The notes beneath the pieces were generated by a model, which worked only from the letters and a program-made list of their open reading frames with translations, was not told the origin of the DNA and searched no databases. Source: Flavobacteriales bacterium (lineage in GTDB: Bacteria; Bacteroidota; Bacteroidia; Flavobacteriales; Flavobacteriaceae). Taken from it: a stretch of DNA of 64,000 nucleotides. The position numbers were made by a program, and so were the translations under genes. Positions 45,887 through 55,023 of the stretch are shown in pieces. Numbering within the stretch: position 1 is the first letter of the stretch; each line of letters begins with the position of its first letter. The DNA lies in assembly GCA_017303755.1 (NCBI GenBank), contig JAFLBS010000001.1:992001-1056000 (forward strand). The letters are read 5' to 3'.

Positions 45887-46933
45887 TTATCCTTCTAAAG
45901 CATTCCAACCACGCGCTTTCAACTCAATTTTAGTATTCGCTCTGGTAATCAAATGGCAGCCTTCGCTTTCTTGCGTCATGTGGCCTATTACTGTAAAATT
46001 AGGATTGGCTTTGATTTTGTCGTAGTCTTCCAAAGCGATTGTAAACAACAATTCGTAGTCTTCACCACCATTAATTGCAACCGTTGTACTATCAATTTTA
46101 AATTCTTCGCACACATTAATCAACTGTGGATCGAGCGGTAATTTTTCTTCGTATAAATTGCAACCTACTTTACTTTGTTTGCAAATGTGTAAAATCTCCG
46201 ACGACAATCCATCAGAAACATCAATCATTGCTGTAGGTTTTAATTCTAATTTTGAAAATAATTCTCTGATATCATGACGTGCTTCAGGTTTTAATTGGCG
46301 CTCAATTAAATACGTATATGCATCCAAATCGGGTTGATTATTCGGATTTACCTGAAACACTTGTTTTTCTCGTTCCAACACTTGCAATCCCATGTAGGCC
46401 GAACCTAAATCGCCAGTCACTACCAACAAATCGGTTTCTTTAGCGCCATTTCGATACACGATATCTTCTTCATTTGCTTCACCAATTGCAGTTATCGAAA
46501 GTATCAATCCTTTTTGTGATGAGGTTGTATCACCACCAATTACATCTACATTGTAAAATTTAGCTGCCAACGCAATTCCGTCAAACAACTCTTCCAAAGC
46601 TTCTAATGGAAAACGATTGGAAACAGCTACCGAAACCGTAATTTGTGTCGGTTTGGCATTCATCGCACAAATATCAGAAACATTGACAACAACAGCCTTG
46701 TAACCTAAATGTCGCAAAGGCATGTAGGATAAATCAAAATGAACGCCTTCAATCAATAAATCAGTCGAAACGACTACTTTTTTATCCTTAAAATCCAAAA
46801 CAGCGGCATCGTCACCAATACTTTTTAGTGTCGAAGGTTGTTTAACATCAAAGTTTTTGGTCAAATGATCAATTAAACCAAATTCGCCCAATTGAGCTAT
46901 AGATGTTCGTTGCGGAGTTTTATCTTCTAACAT
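45887..46933 (-). CDS. thiL: Thiamine-monophosphate kinase
   Basis: A 348-residue kinase that makes thiamine pyrophosphate from thiamine monophosphate. Motifs in order: SIGDDAAVLD near residue 42, DLLIEGVHFDLSYM, VIGGDTTSSQKGL, VVTGDLGSAYMGLQVL, DVSDGLSSEILHIC and INGGEDYELLFTI, all standard for ThiL. A TACCTTTG box on the minus strand (46956-46963) lies 23 bp before the start. No TPP riboswitch is seen. Confidence 0.95.
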   Translation of the reverse strand: MLEDKTPQRTSIAQLGEFGLIDHLTKNFDVKQPSTLKSIGDDAAVLDFKDKKVVVSTDLLIEGVHFDLSYMPLRHLGYKAVVVNVSDICAMNAKPTQITVSVAVSNRFPLEALEELFDGIALAAKFYNVDVIGGDTTSSQKGLILSITAIGEANEEDIVYRNGAKETDLLVVTGDLGSAYMGLQVLEREKQVFQVNPNNQPDLDAYTYLIERQLKPEARHDIRELFSKLELKPTAMIDVSDGLSSEILHICKQSKVGCNLYEEKLPLDPQLINVCEEFKIDSTTVAINGGEDYELLFTIALEDYDKIKANPNFTVIGHMTQESEGCHLITRANTKIELKARGWNALEG

Positions 46934-46955
46934 TTTATCTTCTTAAATTAGGTCG

Positions 46956-46963
46956 CAAAGGTA
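46956..46963 (-). promoter_or_regulatory. -7 promoter box of thiL
   Basis: TACCTTTG on the minus strand fits TAnnTTTG. No TTG is found at the expected -33 distance. Confidence 0.5.
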
Positions 46964-47071
46964 CAAATAAAATAAACTTTAATCTTTTTTCATTTTTTTA
47001 AATCCTACTGACAAACTGTTGTCACTTTGCCGTTTTAGCTTTGTATCATAAACAAATAAAAAATATATTTT

Positions 47072-47551
47072 ATGACAACAACAGCCCAAGTAATCAGCAA
47101 AGAAAATTTACTAATTCATTGGCAAGGTCATCGCACCTTAACCCGAAGAGTAATTGAAGCATTCCCAGAAAAAGAGTTTTTCGAATTTTCAATTGGTGGA
47201 ATGCGACCTTTTTCAAAACTAACTACCGAATTGCTTTCAATTGCAGCTCCAGCATTGAAAGGAATAGTGAATCGTGATACACAACCGTATTCGGAAGAAA
47301 TTGGCGAACTCACCACAAAAGCTCAATTTTTGCAAAAATGGGATGAAGCAACCGAGGAAATCAATCGCCTTTGGGATCAATTATCGGTGGAAGAGTTTAG
47401 TGAAAAGTTTAATTTATTTGGTCAATACGAGTTTCCGATTATTGATAATGTTCTCTATTTTATTGATAATGAAATCCATCACCGCGGACAAGGTTATGTG
47501 TATTTGAGAGCACTCGGTATTGAACCACCTTTTTTCTGGGAAAGAGGATAA
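47072..47551 (+). CDS. DinB family protein
   Basis: A 159-residue four-helix-bundle protein of the DinB/YfiT superfamily. The metal-type histidines are seen in LIHWQGHRTLTRR near residue 17 and in DNEIHHRGQGYVYLRALG near the C-terminus. Members of this group include thiol transferases and many uncharacterised proteins. TAGCTTTG at 47036-47043 may be its -7 box. The next small gene starts 34 bp downstream. Confidence 0.85.
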   Translation: MTTTAQVISKENLLIHWQGHRTLTRRVIEAFPEKEFFEFSIGGMRPFSKLTTELLSIAAPALKGIVNRDTQPYSEEIGELTTKAQFLQKWDEATEEINRLWDQLSVEEFSEKFNLFGQYEFPIIDNVLYFIDNEIHHRGQGYVYLRALGIEPPFFWERG

Positions 47552-47584
47552 ATGTAACGCAACAAATCAACCCTATTATCAGCC

Positions 47585-47962
47585 ATGACAACAGAAGAAC
47601 AAATAAAACTAGTAGTTACAGCTTTTGTAAAAGCAGGAGATCACAGCGATACTAATCTATTGGAATGTGTTTTGCACAACGACTTTCGTGTAATGAGTAA
47701 TCAATTCATGGGAAAGCCTGGAGTTGCCATTATTGACAAAAAGAAGTACATCTTCAATATAAAAAAAGGGATTTTTGGCGGAATACCAAGGAAAATGAAA
47801 ATTGAATCTATAGATGATTTCGGGACAATTGCTCAAGTTACCTTGCGACTTGAAAGTGAAGAAAATCATTTTGTCTCCTATAATTCTTTGGTTTTAGATG
47901 TAGATAATCGTTGGAAATTAATCAGCAATCTTGCCGTAGTTGAAGCCTTTGAAAAAGTATAA
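47585..47962 (+). CDS. NTF2-like protein (lumazine-binding type)
   Basis: A 125-residue protein with the NTF2-like cone fold: the N-terminal helix TTEEQIKLVVTAFVKAGDHS, then VLHNDFRVMSN, and alternating strands IAQVTLRLES, FVSYNSLVLDVDNRWKLISN. This is the pattern of the putative lumazine-binding NTF2 group (Lumazine_bd_2), whose actual ligand is unknown. Probably cotranscribed with the DinB-like gene. Confidence 0.72.
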   Translation: MTTEEQIKLVVTAFVKAGDHSDTNLLECVLHNDFRVMSNQFMGKPGVAIIDKKKYIFNIKKGIFGGIPRKMKIESIDDFGTIAQVTLRLESEENHFVSYNSLVLDVDNRWKLISNLAVVEAFEKV

Positions 47963-47973
47963 AATTATATCGT

Positions 47974-48017
47974 AAAAAAAATCCCGAGGCTGTTTTAGTT
48001 TTCGGGATTCTTTTTTT
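47974..48017. terminator. Two-way terminator between convergent genes
   Basis: AATCCCGA pairs with TCGGGATT, with A run before and T run after. It overlaps the last codons of the minus-strand WYL regulator. Confidence 0.7.
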
Positions 48018-48975
48018 GTAATCTATCTTTGAAAGTTTCCATCAATTCCAAAACGCGTTCTTTCAATCTTTCAGGTTCTAAAATCGTGGCGTAATCGCCA
48101 AACATCAAAAACCATCGCGCAAATCCGTTTTCAATATCGCGTGATAAAAAGGTCATTTCCGCTAAATCACCTACATTTTTCTGAGCTACAAATCCGTGGT
48201 ACTTTTTTTCTGATGCTAAAAACTTGCTGATTTTCTTGTCAACCAAAAGTCGCACTTTAGTAGTTGGACATTCTTTTTCTTTATTCAAATACGTTTCCAA
48301 AGGTTGGTGCTCTTTCGCAAATGGAAGATCAGTTTTCTGTATGCCTTCAATTCGGTCAGCACGAAATTGCCGGTAATCGTTTCTTAAATGACAAAATCCA
48401 AAGACGTACCAATTGTTATGATCATGAAAAATTCCAACAGGTTCAATCGTTCTTTCAGAAGAAACTTCGGCATCAAAGGCTTGGTAATTTAAAACAACCT
48501 GAGTTTTATCGGCCATACTTTTAAACAGTATAGCCATCGCATTAGGCACATTTTCGTTGAATAAATTTCCCATTGGTGGCTGAATCACCACGTTCGATTC
48601 TATACTCGAAACCCAATCCTTATCTGAATTTTGCAAAACAGACTTCAACTTAAACATAGCCGACTGGTAGTGTTGCCCCAATTCTTTATCGATGAATTTT
48701 TCCATCAATTTTTCAGCCGCGATAAAACTACTCGCTTCTTCCCGCGTAAACATTACGGGTGGCAATCGATAACCATCCACCAACGAATAGCCAATTCCGG
48801 CTTCACCATAAATCGGCACGCCAGATGCTTCCAACGTACGAATATCACGATAAATCGTACGTAAACTCACTTCAAAACGATCGGCCAATTCTTGTGCTCT
48901 CACAATCTTTTTCGATTGCAATTGGATCAAAATAGCGATGATTCGGTCAAAACGTTTAGGAGATTCGTCGAGCAT
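47995..48975 (-). CDS. WYL-domain transcriptional regulator (YafY-like)
   Basis: A 326-residue regulator. The N-terminal HTH_11 winged helix is in RIIAILIQLQSKKIVRAQEL and SLRTIYRDIRTLEASGVPIYG. The central WYL domain shows RTIEPVGIFHDHNNWYVFGFC and FRADRIEGIQ. The C-terminal extension (WCX-like) ends near ERLKERVLELME. WYL domains bind nucleic acid or nucleotide ligands, and many such regulators respond to DNA damage; the target is unknown. The start MLDESPKRFDR at 48975 is preferred to the TTG-type start 51 bases earlier. Divergent from pfkB by 89 bp. Confidence 0.88.
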   Translation of the reverse strand: MLDESPKRFDRIIAILIQLQSKKIVRAQELADRFEVSLRTIYRDIRTLEASGVPIYGEAGIGYSLVDGYRLPPVMFTREEASSFIAAEKLMEKFIDKELGQHYQSAMFKLKSVLQNSDKDWVSSIESNVVIQPPMGNLFNENVPNAMAILFKSMADKTQVVLNYQAFDAEVSSERTIEPVGIFHDHNNWYVFGFCHLRNDYRQFRADRIEGIQKTDLPFAKEHQPLETYLNKEKECPTTKVRLLVDKKISKFLASEKKYHGFVAQKNVGDLAEMTFLSRDIENGFARWFLMFGDYATILEPERLKERVLELMETFKDRLQKKNPEN

Positions 48976-49064
48976 AAGATGGTATTTATTCAAAGATAGT
49001 ATTTTATCGTAAAAGTGAAAAAACAATAAATTTTCGCACCTTTACAGTACTTAATTTTTTCACG

Positions 49065-49994
49065 ATGAAAACGCACTCTATTACTACTCTTACCGTAAAT
49101 CCGTCTTTGGATAAATCGACTCATTTCTCCGGATTGATTCCTGAGAAAAAAATCCGATGTGAAATACCACGATATGATGCTGGCGGTGGCGGAATCAATG
49201 TTTCTAAAGCCATTTCAAAATTGGGAGGAAACTCGCTTTGTGTTTTTACTTCTGGTGGTTCAACGGGAGAATTATTAGAAGAATTAGTCGCCAATGAAGG
49301 AATTGAAAGTTTCGTTCTAAAAACCAAAAATTGGACACGTGAAAATTTCATCGCTTTTGAAAACACGACCAAAGCACAATACCGATTTGGATTTCCTGGC
49401 AATGAATTTTCAGATGAAGAAAAAGACAGCATTCTATCCACAATAAGCGAATTAAAAACGAGCTATTTAGTCATCAGCGGCAGTTTGAACGAAGGATTAG
49501 AACCTAATTTTTATCAGAAAATTATTGAAATTGCCAAAAAATCGAACACAAAAGTAATTGTTGACACTTCAGGTGAAGCGTTAGAAAAAGTAGTGGAAAC
49601 CGGAGTGTATTTAATCAAACCCAATATCGGAGAATTGGCCAAATTAATCGGCGTGGAACATTTAGAATTACCTGAAGTAGAACAAGCAGCCAAAGATTTA
49701 ATTGCAAAAGGAAGTGCCGAAATAGTTGTAGTTTCACTTGGAGCCGATGGCGCGATTTTAGTTACCAAAGACGAAACGCATTTGGTAAAAGCACCCAAAG
49801 TAGAAAAGAAAAGCACGGTTGGCGCTGGTGATAGTATGGTTGGCGGAATGGTTTGGGCATTATCGCAAAACAAATCTCTAAAAGAAGTCATTCAACTCGG
49901 AGTTTGTTGCGGAACTGCGGCTACTATGAATGAAGGAACGCAACTTTTTAAGAGAGAAGATGTGGAAAGGTTGTTTATGGAAATGCAATCTTAA
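49065..49994 (+). CDS. pfkB: PfkB-type phosphofructokinase/hexose-phosphate kinase
   Basis: A 309-residue ribokinase-family sugar kinase resembling Escherichia coli PfkB (6-phosphofructokinase II). TVNPSLDKS and RYDAGGGGINVSKAISKLG form the sugar-binding N-terminus, and VEKKSTVGAGDSMVGGMVWAL carries the anion hole and catalytic Asp. VIVDTSGEALEKV and LIKPNIGELAKL are the usual internal motifs. 1-phosphofructokinase or tagatose-6-phosphate kinase activity is an alternative. Confidence 0.85.
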   Translation: MKTHSITTLTVNPSLDKSTHFSGLIPEKKIRCEIPRYDAGGGGINVSKAISKLGGNSLCVFTSGGSTGELLEELVANEGIESFVLKTKNWTRENFIAFENTTKAQYRFGFPGNEFSDEEKDSILSTISELKTSYLVISGSLNEGLEPNFYQKIIEIAKKSNTKVIVDTSGEALEKVVETGVYLIKPNIGELAKLIGVEHLELPEVEQAAKDLIAKGSAEIVVVSLGADGAILVTKDETHLVKAPKVEKKSTVGAGDSMVGGMVWALSQNKSLKEVIQLGVCCGTAATMNEGTQLFKREDVERLFMEMQS

Positions 49995-50040
49995 TTTTTT
50001 CACCACATAACAAGTAGGTTCATTTAAGTTTTCTCCTATG

Positions 50041-50067
50041 ACCTTAAATTCCTTATATGGTTCAAAA
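50041..50067 (+). repeat. Dispersed repeat family C, partial copy
   Basis: ACCTTAAATTCCTTATATGG followed by TTCAAAA, between pfkB and the lepA stop codon. Confidence 0.6.
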
Positions 50068-50136
50068 ACAAAAAGCCCAACAACTTTCGTCATTGGGTTT
50101 TCAATATACATTATACAATTTACAGTATACAATAAA

Positions 50137-51933
50137 TTAGTCGTTCAATTTCAACACCGCCATAAACGCTTCTTGCGGAATCTCTACATTTCCAACCTGA
50201 CGCATTCTCTTTTTCCCTTTTTTCTGTTTTTCCAACAGTTTTCGTTTACGAGAAATATCTCCACCATAACATTTGGCAGTAACGTCTTTTCGTAACGCTT
50301 TGATGGTTTCACGCGCAATGATTTTCGCTCCAATCGCCGCTTGAATCGGAATGTCGAATTGTTGTCTCGGAATCAATTCACGTAATTTCTCCGTCATTTT
50401 TTTACCAATATTGTAGGCATTGTCTTCGTGAATTAAGGCTGATAAAGCATCTACAGTTTGTGCATTCAACAACACATCCAATTTCACCAATTTAGACGTT
50501 CGCATTCCAATAGGCGAGTAGTCAAACGACGCATAACCTTTGGAAACCGTTTTCAATCGGTCGTAAAAATCAAATACAATTTCAGCTAACGGCATATCGA
50601 AATTCAATTCCACACGTTCCGTTGTCAAATACGTTTGATTGGTAATTACTCCACGTTTTTCAATACACAAACTCATTACGTTACCCACAAAATCAGCTTT
50701 GGTAATGATGGTTGCTTTGATATACGGTTCTTCCACTCGGTCCAAACGCGATGGTTCGGGCAAATCAGAAGGATTATTAACTACAAAGGGTGTTTCAGGA
50801 TCTTTTTTAGTATACGCCAAATACGAAACGTTAGGAACTGTGGTGATTACCGTCATGTCATACTCACGCTCCAATCGCTCTTGAATAATCTCCAAATGCA
50901 GCATTCCTAAAAATCCACATCGGAAACCAAATCCTAAAGCGGCCGAACTTTCCGGAGTAAAAACTAACGAAGCATCGTTCAATTGCAACTTCTCCATCGA
51001 CGAACGCAAATCTTCGTAATCTTCCGTATCTACAGGGTAAATTCCGGCAAAAACCATTGGTTTTACATCCTCAAAACCCGTAATCATATTGGTAGTTGGC
51101 GTTTTTGCATCGGTAATCGTGTCACCTACTTTTACTTCTTTCGCCTCTTTTATTCCAGAAATCAAATAGCCTACATCACCCGTCGAAATTACATTTTTCG
51201 GAACCTGATTCAATTTCAATGTTCCTACTTCATCGGCAAAATATTCGTTGCCTGTGGCCATGAATTTAATCTTCTGACCTTTTTTAATTTCGCCGTTTTT
51301 TACACGAAAAATAACTTCAATTCCGCGAAACGGATTGTAATGCGAATCGAAAATCAACGCTTGCAACGGTTCGTCTTTCACTCCTTTTGGAGCCGGAACT
51401 TTTTCAATAATCGCAGCCAAAATATTCTCTACCCCAAATCCAGTTTTACCCGAAGCGTGAATAATATCTTCTAATTTACATCCTAAAAGATCAATAATAT
51501 CGTCACTCACTTCTTCTGGATTCGCACTTGGTAAATCCACTTTGTTCAACACTGGAATAATTTCCAAGTCGTTTTCCAAAGCCAAATATAAGTTGGAAAT
51601 GGTCTGAGCTTGAATACTTTGTGCCGCATCCACAATCAAAAGTGCACCTTCACAAGCCGCAATCGAACGCGATACTTCGTAGCTAAAATCAACGTGACCC
51701 GGAGTGTCAATAAGGTTCAAAATATAATCTTCGCCTTTGTATTTATACTCCATCTGAATGGCGTGACTTTTAATGGTAATTCCACGTTCACGCTCCAAAT
51801 CCATATTGTCCAACAACTGCGCTTTTTCTTCGCGTGCGGTCACAGTTTGAGTTGCACTCAATAATCGATCCGCCAACGTACTTTTCCCGTGGTCAATGTG
51901 TGCAATAATGCAAAAATTTCTAATATTTTTCAT
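50137..51933 (-). CDS. lepA: Elongation factor 4 (ribosome back-translocase)
   Basis: A 598-residue translational GTPase that acts on stalled or mistranslocated ribosomes. G motifs: [15 protein letters not shown] at the N-terminus, [15 protein letters not shown], and [13 protein letters not shown]. The C-terminal LepA-specific domain ends [20 protein letters not shown] and [18 protein letters not shown]. The frame opens 33 bases earlier inside repeat family B (the extra 11 residues are repeat-encoded), so the ATG at 51933 is chosen. Confidence 0.97.
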   Translation of the reverse strand: MKNIRNFCIIAHIDHGKSTLADRLLSATQTVTAREEKAQLLDNMDLERERGITIKSHAIQMEYKYKGEDYILNLIDTPGHVDFSYEVSRSIAACEGALLIVDAAQSIQAQTISNLYLALENDLEIIPVLNKVDLPSANPEEVSDDIIDLLGCKLEDIIHASGKTGFGVENILAAIIEKVPAPKGVKDEPLQALIFDSHYNPFRGIEVIFRVKNGEIKKGQKIKFMATGNEYFADEVGTLKLNQVPKNVISTGDVGYLISGIKEAKEVKVGDTITDAKTPTTNMITGFEDVKPMVFAGIYPVDTEDYEDLRSSMEKLQLNDASLVFTPESSAALGFGFRCGFLGMLHLEIIQERLEREYDMTVITTVPNVSYLAYTKKDPETPFVVNNPSDLPEPSRLDRVEEPYIKATIITKADFVGNVMSLCIEKRGVITNQTYLTTERVELNFDMPLAEIVFDFYDRLKTVSKGYASFDYSPIGMRTSKLVKLDVLLNAQTVDALSALIHEDNAYNIGKKMTEKLRELIPRQQFDIPIQAAIGAKIIARETIKALRKDVTAKCYGGDISRKRKLLEKQKKGKKRMRQVGNVEIPQEAFMAVLKLND

Positions 51934-51955
51934 GCTCTTTCTCTTCGTTTTTTCT

Positions 51956-52099
51956 GGGCGTTCCATCCCGTATGTGTAAAATTTTGTTCGTTCCTCACTT
52001 CATTTTACTACATCGGGAGTCGGGCTTTCCGCACTCGCTTTTTTTGTTTCCGCAAGCTACAACAAAAAAGAGCTCAAACAATGCTGCAATCCCTAACGC
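51956..52099 (+). repeat. Dispersed repeat family B, copy 2
   Basis: Begins GGGCGTTCCATCCCG and ends CTGCAATCCCTAACGC, with GTCGGGCTTTCCGCACTCGC in the middle and a hairpin TTTTTTTGTTT...CAACAAAAAA. Same ends as the copy at 24403-24535. Confidence 0.75.
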
Positions 52100-52202
52100 A
52101 AATCCCCGTAAAATAGGAATTAGTGTGCAAATATAATGCAAAACTTTGGATTTTAATCCTAACACGTATTCAACAGCATTAAAATTAGGCTAATTAATTT
52201 TT

Positions 52203-52327
52203 ACACAAATTTCACAAATTTTCACAAATTTGGTTTTGTGCTAAAATTTCGGCTACCTGTCTCAGTCAGACTAAAATTAGTGTAATAATTTCAGTAATTA
52301 AATTCGTTTGAATTCGTGCAATTCGTG
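52203..52327. repeat. Dispersed repeat family D, full inverted element
   Basis: The left arm ACACAAATTTCACAAATTTT and the right arm AATTCGTGCAATTCGTGT flank a middle with CTGTCTCAGTCAGACTAAAA. It lies in the dusB upstream region. Confidence 0.6.
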
Positions 52328-52389
52328 TCAGTTTTTTAATTAATCATCCTTAATGCATTACCTCTGAAAATTGTAAAATCAAAATTTTG

Positions 52390-52397
52390 TACTTTTG
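52390..52397 (+). promoter_or_regulatory. -7 promoter box of dusB
   Basis: TACTTTTG. A TTG at 52371-52373 lies 16 bp upstream, slightly closer than usual. It overlaps the TTG that a naive model would use as start, which rules out that start. Confidence 0.55.
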
Positions 52398-52415
52398 CCG
52401 AAAATTCAATATCCA

Positions 52416-53408
52416 ATGCCCAAAATTGGCAACATCATTTTACCCGATTTCCCACTCTTACTCGCACCTATGGAAGACGTGAGCGATCCGCCGTTCCGTA
52501 GATTGTGTAAGTTACATGGTGCTGATTTGATGTATTCCGAATTCATTTCGTCTGAAGGATTGATTCGCGATGCGGTAAAAAGCAAAATGAAATTGGACAT
52601 TTTCGATTACGAACGTCCAGTCGGAATCCAGATTTTTGGTGGTGATGAAGAAGCAATGGAAATGTCATCTCGAATTGTAGATGCCGTTCAACCCGATTTA
52701 GTAGACATCAATTTTGGTTGTCCAGTAAAAAAGGTAGTGTGTAAAGGCGCTGGTGCTGGCGTATTGAAAGACGTCGATTTGATGGTGCGTTTGACCAAAG
52801 CTGTAATTAAAGGAACTAATCTTCCAGTAACGGTAAAAACTCGTTTGGGTTGGGATGAAAGTTCAATCAATATTGATGAGGTGGCCGAACGTTTGCAAGA
52901 TATTGGTGTACAAGCATTAACGGTTCACGCACGAACTCGAGCGCAGATGTACAAAGGTCATTCCGATTGGAGTCACATTCAAAGAGTGAAAGAAAACCCA
53001 AGAATTACAATGCCTATTTTTGGTAATGGTGACATTGATTCGCCCGAAAAAGCATTAGAATACAAAAACAAATACGGTTTGGATGGTATGATGATTGGTC
53101 GCGCTGCGATTGGTTATCCGTGGATTTTCAACGAAATCAAACATTACTTTAAGACAGGAGAACATTTGCCTGCGCCAACCATGAGCGATCGAGTAGAAGC
53201 TGCTCGCAATCATTTAACCTGGTCGATGGATTGGAAAGGAGAACGATTAGGAATCGTAGAAATGCGCCGTCATTATACAAATTACTTCAAAGGAGTTTCC
53301 AACTTCAAAGAACACCGCTTGCGATTGGTAACGTTGGAAGATCCAGAAAGTTTGTTCAAAGCTTTAGATGAAATTCAGGATATTTATTCGAATTATCAAT
53401 TTGTTTAA
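52416..53408 (+). CDS. dusB: tRNA-dihydrouridine synthase (DusB-like)
   Basis: A 330-residue FMN enzyme that reduces uridines in tRNA to dihydrouridine. FMN-barrel motifs: LLLAPMEDVSDPPFRRLC, QIFGGDEEAMEMSS, then DINFGCPVKKVVCKGAGAGV with the catalytic Cys, VKTRLGWDES, and VHARTRAQMYKGHSDW. The C-terminal helical domain ends with RRHYTNYFKGVSNFKEHR. ATG at 52416 is used. Its last 4 bases overlap the convergent permease gene. Confidence 0.94.
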   Translation: MPKIGNIILPDFPLLLAPMEDVSDPPFRRLCKLHGADLMYSEFISSEGLIRDAVKSKMKLDIFDYERPVGIQIFGGDEEAMEMSSRIVDAVQPDLVDINFGCPVKKVVCKGAGAGVLKDVDLMVRLTKAVIKGTNLPVTVKTRLGWDESSINIDEVAERLQDIGVQALTVHARTRAQMYKGHSDWSHIQRVKENPRITMPIFGNGDIDSPEKALEYKNKYGLDGMMIGRAAIGYPWIFNEIKHYFKTGEHLPAPTMSDRVEAARNHLTWSMDWKGERLGIVEMRRHYTNYFKGVSNFKEHRLRLVTLEDPESLFKALDEIQDIYSNYQFV

Positions 53409-54604
53409 TCAAGTAGTTTTTTACTCACTCTACTACTTGCAATCAACGCTGCCATAAATCCTAAAGTCACTATTGTCAACAATACAATAATTAAGTTTTT
53501 AGCTTCAAAAACCACTGGATAAGCCAAACTTTCATTGATCATTATCAAACTGAATTTTTGTTGTAAAAAGACAATTATCGTTCCTAAAATCAACCCGATT
53601 AGTCCACCAAAAACACTCAAAATTAATCCTTGAAGCATAAAAATTCTTCGTAAATCCTTAATTTCTGCACCCAAGTTTAAAAGTGTTTTTAAGTTTAATT
53701 TTTTCTCTAAAATAATCATGATGAGTGCACCAACTAAGGTAAAAAGTGCCACAATTATAACTAGGGTAAAAATCAGATAAACCGCAATGTTTTCGGTATT
53801 GAGCATTTTGTGTAAGGTAGAATTGAGCTCTTCTCTAGTTTTTACGTCTACTTTATTAGGAAGTATTTTTTTTAGTTCTTCAATCAGCGTTTGATCATCC
53901 GATTGATTGTTGGTTTTGATTTCTAAACCAGTAACTTGATTGGGTTGAAATCCCATTAATTCTTGAGATAATCCCAAGTCAACAAAAACATATTTACTGT
54001 CCAATTCCTCACTTACAGCATAAATTCCAACTGGAATTAAATATTCTTTATTAAAACCTTGTTCTTCTGATTCAATTTGCCCTTTTCCGGGTTTCGGTAC
54101 ATATACTTCTAAAGGATTATTAAAATCAAAAAGGCCAATCGATAATTTTTGAGAAATTCCGTAACCAATAACGGCTTGAACGGTATTATTTTCCAGCCAT
54201 TGACCATTGAACAGATTCTTCGAAATTCCGTTGCTTTTCTCAAACAGACTATCAACTCCTTTAATGTAGGTTACCTGTTCTTTTCCATTAAAATAAAAAA
54301 GCACACGTTCCTCCACAATCTTGCTGCAAACCGTAACACCTTTGAGTGATTTGATTTTTTTTTCTTCTTCTGCAGAAAGAGTAAATGATTTTCCTTTGAG
54401 TGCAATTACTTTTAAATCGGGATCAAAATCATTGGTAAACTGAACGCTGTATTCACGCAATCCACTAAAAACGGAAAGCACTACAAAAAGAGCTAATGTG
54501 CCAAAAATCACACCGTTTAAAGCAAAAAAAGAAATAATAGTAATGGCGGTATTTTTGCTTTTACTAAGAATGTACCTTTTAGCTATGTAAAGTGGAAAAT
54601 TCAC
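53405..54604 (-). CDS. FtsX/LolC-E-like ABC transporter permease
   Basis: A 399-residue inner-membrane permease of the MacB/LolCE type, expected to extract lipoproteins or act in a similar mechanotransmission system. One N-terminal membrane span (TIISFFALNGVIFGTLALFVVLSVF, from about residue 21) is followed by a large periplasmic domain to about 270, and three C-terminal spans (LIFTLVIIVALFTLVGALIM; LILSVFGGLIGLILGTIIVF; LIIVLLTIVTLGFMAALI). No ATPase gene is next to it. Its start abuts the rbfA stop, so it is cotranscribed with rbfA. Confidence 0.88.
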   Translation of the reverse strand: MNFPLYIAKRYILSKSKNTAITIISFFALNGVIFGTLALFVVLSVFSGLREYSVQFTNDFDPDLKVIALKGKSFTLSAEEEKKIKSLKGVTVCSKIVEERVLFYFNGKEQVTYIKGVDSLFEKSNGISKNLFNGQWLENNTVQAVIGYGISQKLSIGLFDFNNPLEVYVPKPGKGQIESEEQGFNKEYLIPVGIYAVSEELDSKYVFVDLGLSQELMGFQPNQVTGLEIKTNNQSDDQTLIEELKKILPNKVDVKTREELNSTLHKMLNTENIAVYLIFTLVIIVALFTLVGALIMIILEKKLNLKTLLNLGAEIKDLRRIFMLQGLILSVFGGLIGLILGTIIVFLQQKFSLIMINESLAYPVVFEAKNLIIVLLTIVTLGFMAALIASSRVSKKLLD

Positions 54605-54997
54605 TTAGGCTTTTTTACGTTTTTCTAGAAGTTCAGGATTTTCAATAGGATTTTCCTTGCCCGCCAGAGCATTGTCAATTTTTTCTAAGTAATCTAAAGT
54701 ATCGTCAATAAAGAAAGTAAGATTCGGAACTTTACGTAATTGTAGTTTTACACGCTGAGATAAATCGTGTTTGATTAAAGGAGCATTTGATTTAACCGCT
54801 TCTAAAATTTCAGTAGCTCTGTCGGTTGGAAAGACACTCAAATATACACGAGCTACTCCTAAATCAGTAGTTACACTTACTTTAGATACAGAGATGATTA
54901 AGTTGCTGAGATTGTTTTTTCTGATTTCTCCTTGAAGAATATCAACTAAATCTTTCTGTAAAACTGCACCTATTTTTTTTTGTCTATTCGTTTCCAT
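54605..54997 (-). CDS. rbfA: 30S ribosome-binding factor A
   Basis: A 130-residue KH-type protein that helps mature the 16S rRNA 5' end and 30S subunit. METNRQKKIGAVLQKDLVDI, ISVSKVSVTTDLGVARVYLSV and LRKVPNLTFFIDDTLDYLEKID are the RbfA signatures. The frame runs upstream to 55048 but METNRQKK at 54997 is the family start. First gene of the rbfA-permease pair. Confidence 0.94.
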   Translation of the reverse strand: METNRQKKIGAVLQKDLVDILQGEIRKNNLSNLIISVSKVSVTTDLGVARVYLSVFPTDRATEILEAVKSNAPLIKHDLSQRVKLQLRKVPNLTFFIDDTLDYLEKIDNALAGKENPIENPELLEKRKKA

Positions 54998-55023
54998 GGG
55001 GCAAAAATACGATTTTTTAAGAT

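Larger units (their letters stand above)
51934..52415. other. 482-bp gap between lepA and dusB (repeats)
   Basis: Divergent promoters region. Holds family B copy 2 (51956-52099), a family D element (52203-52327) and the dusB promoter box. No gene seen. Confidence 0.7.

Noticed and set aside
49121-49891. Minus-strand open frames of 106 and 125 codons inside pfkB
   Set aside because: They are shadows of the pfkB coding frame; no start context, no family likeness.
50983-51474. Plus-strand 163-codon open frame inside lepA
   Set aside because: Shadow of the strongly conserved lepA frame on the other strand.
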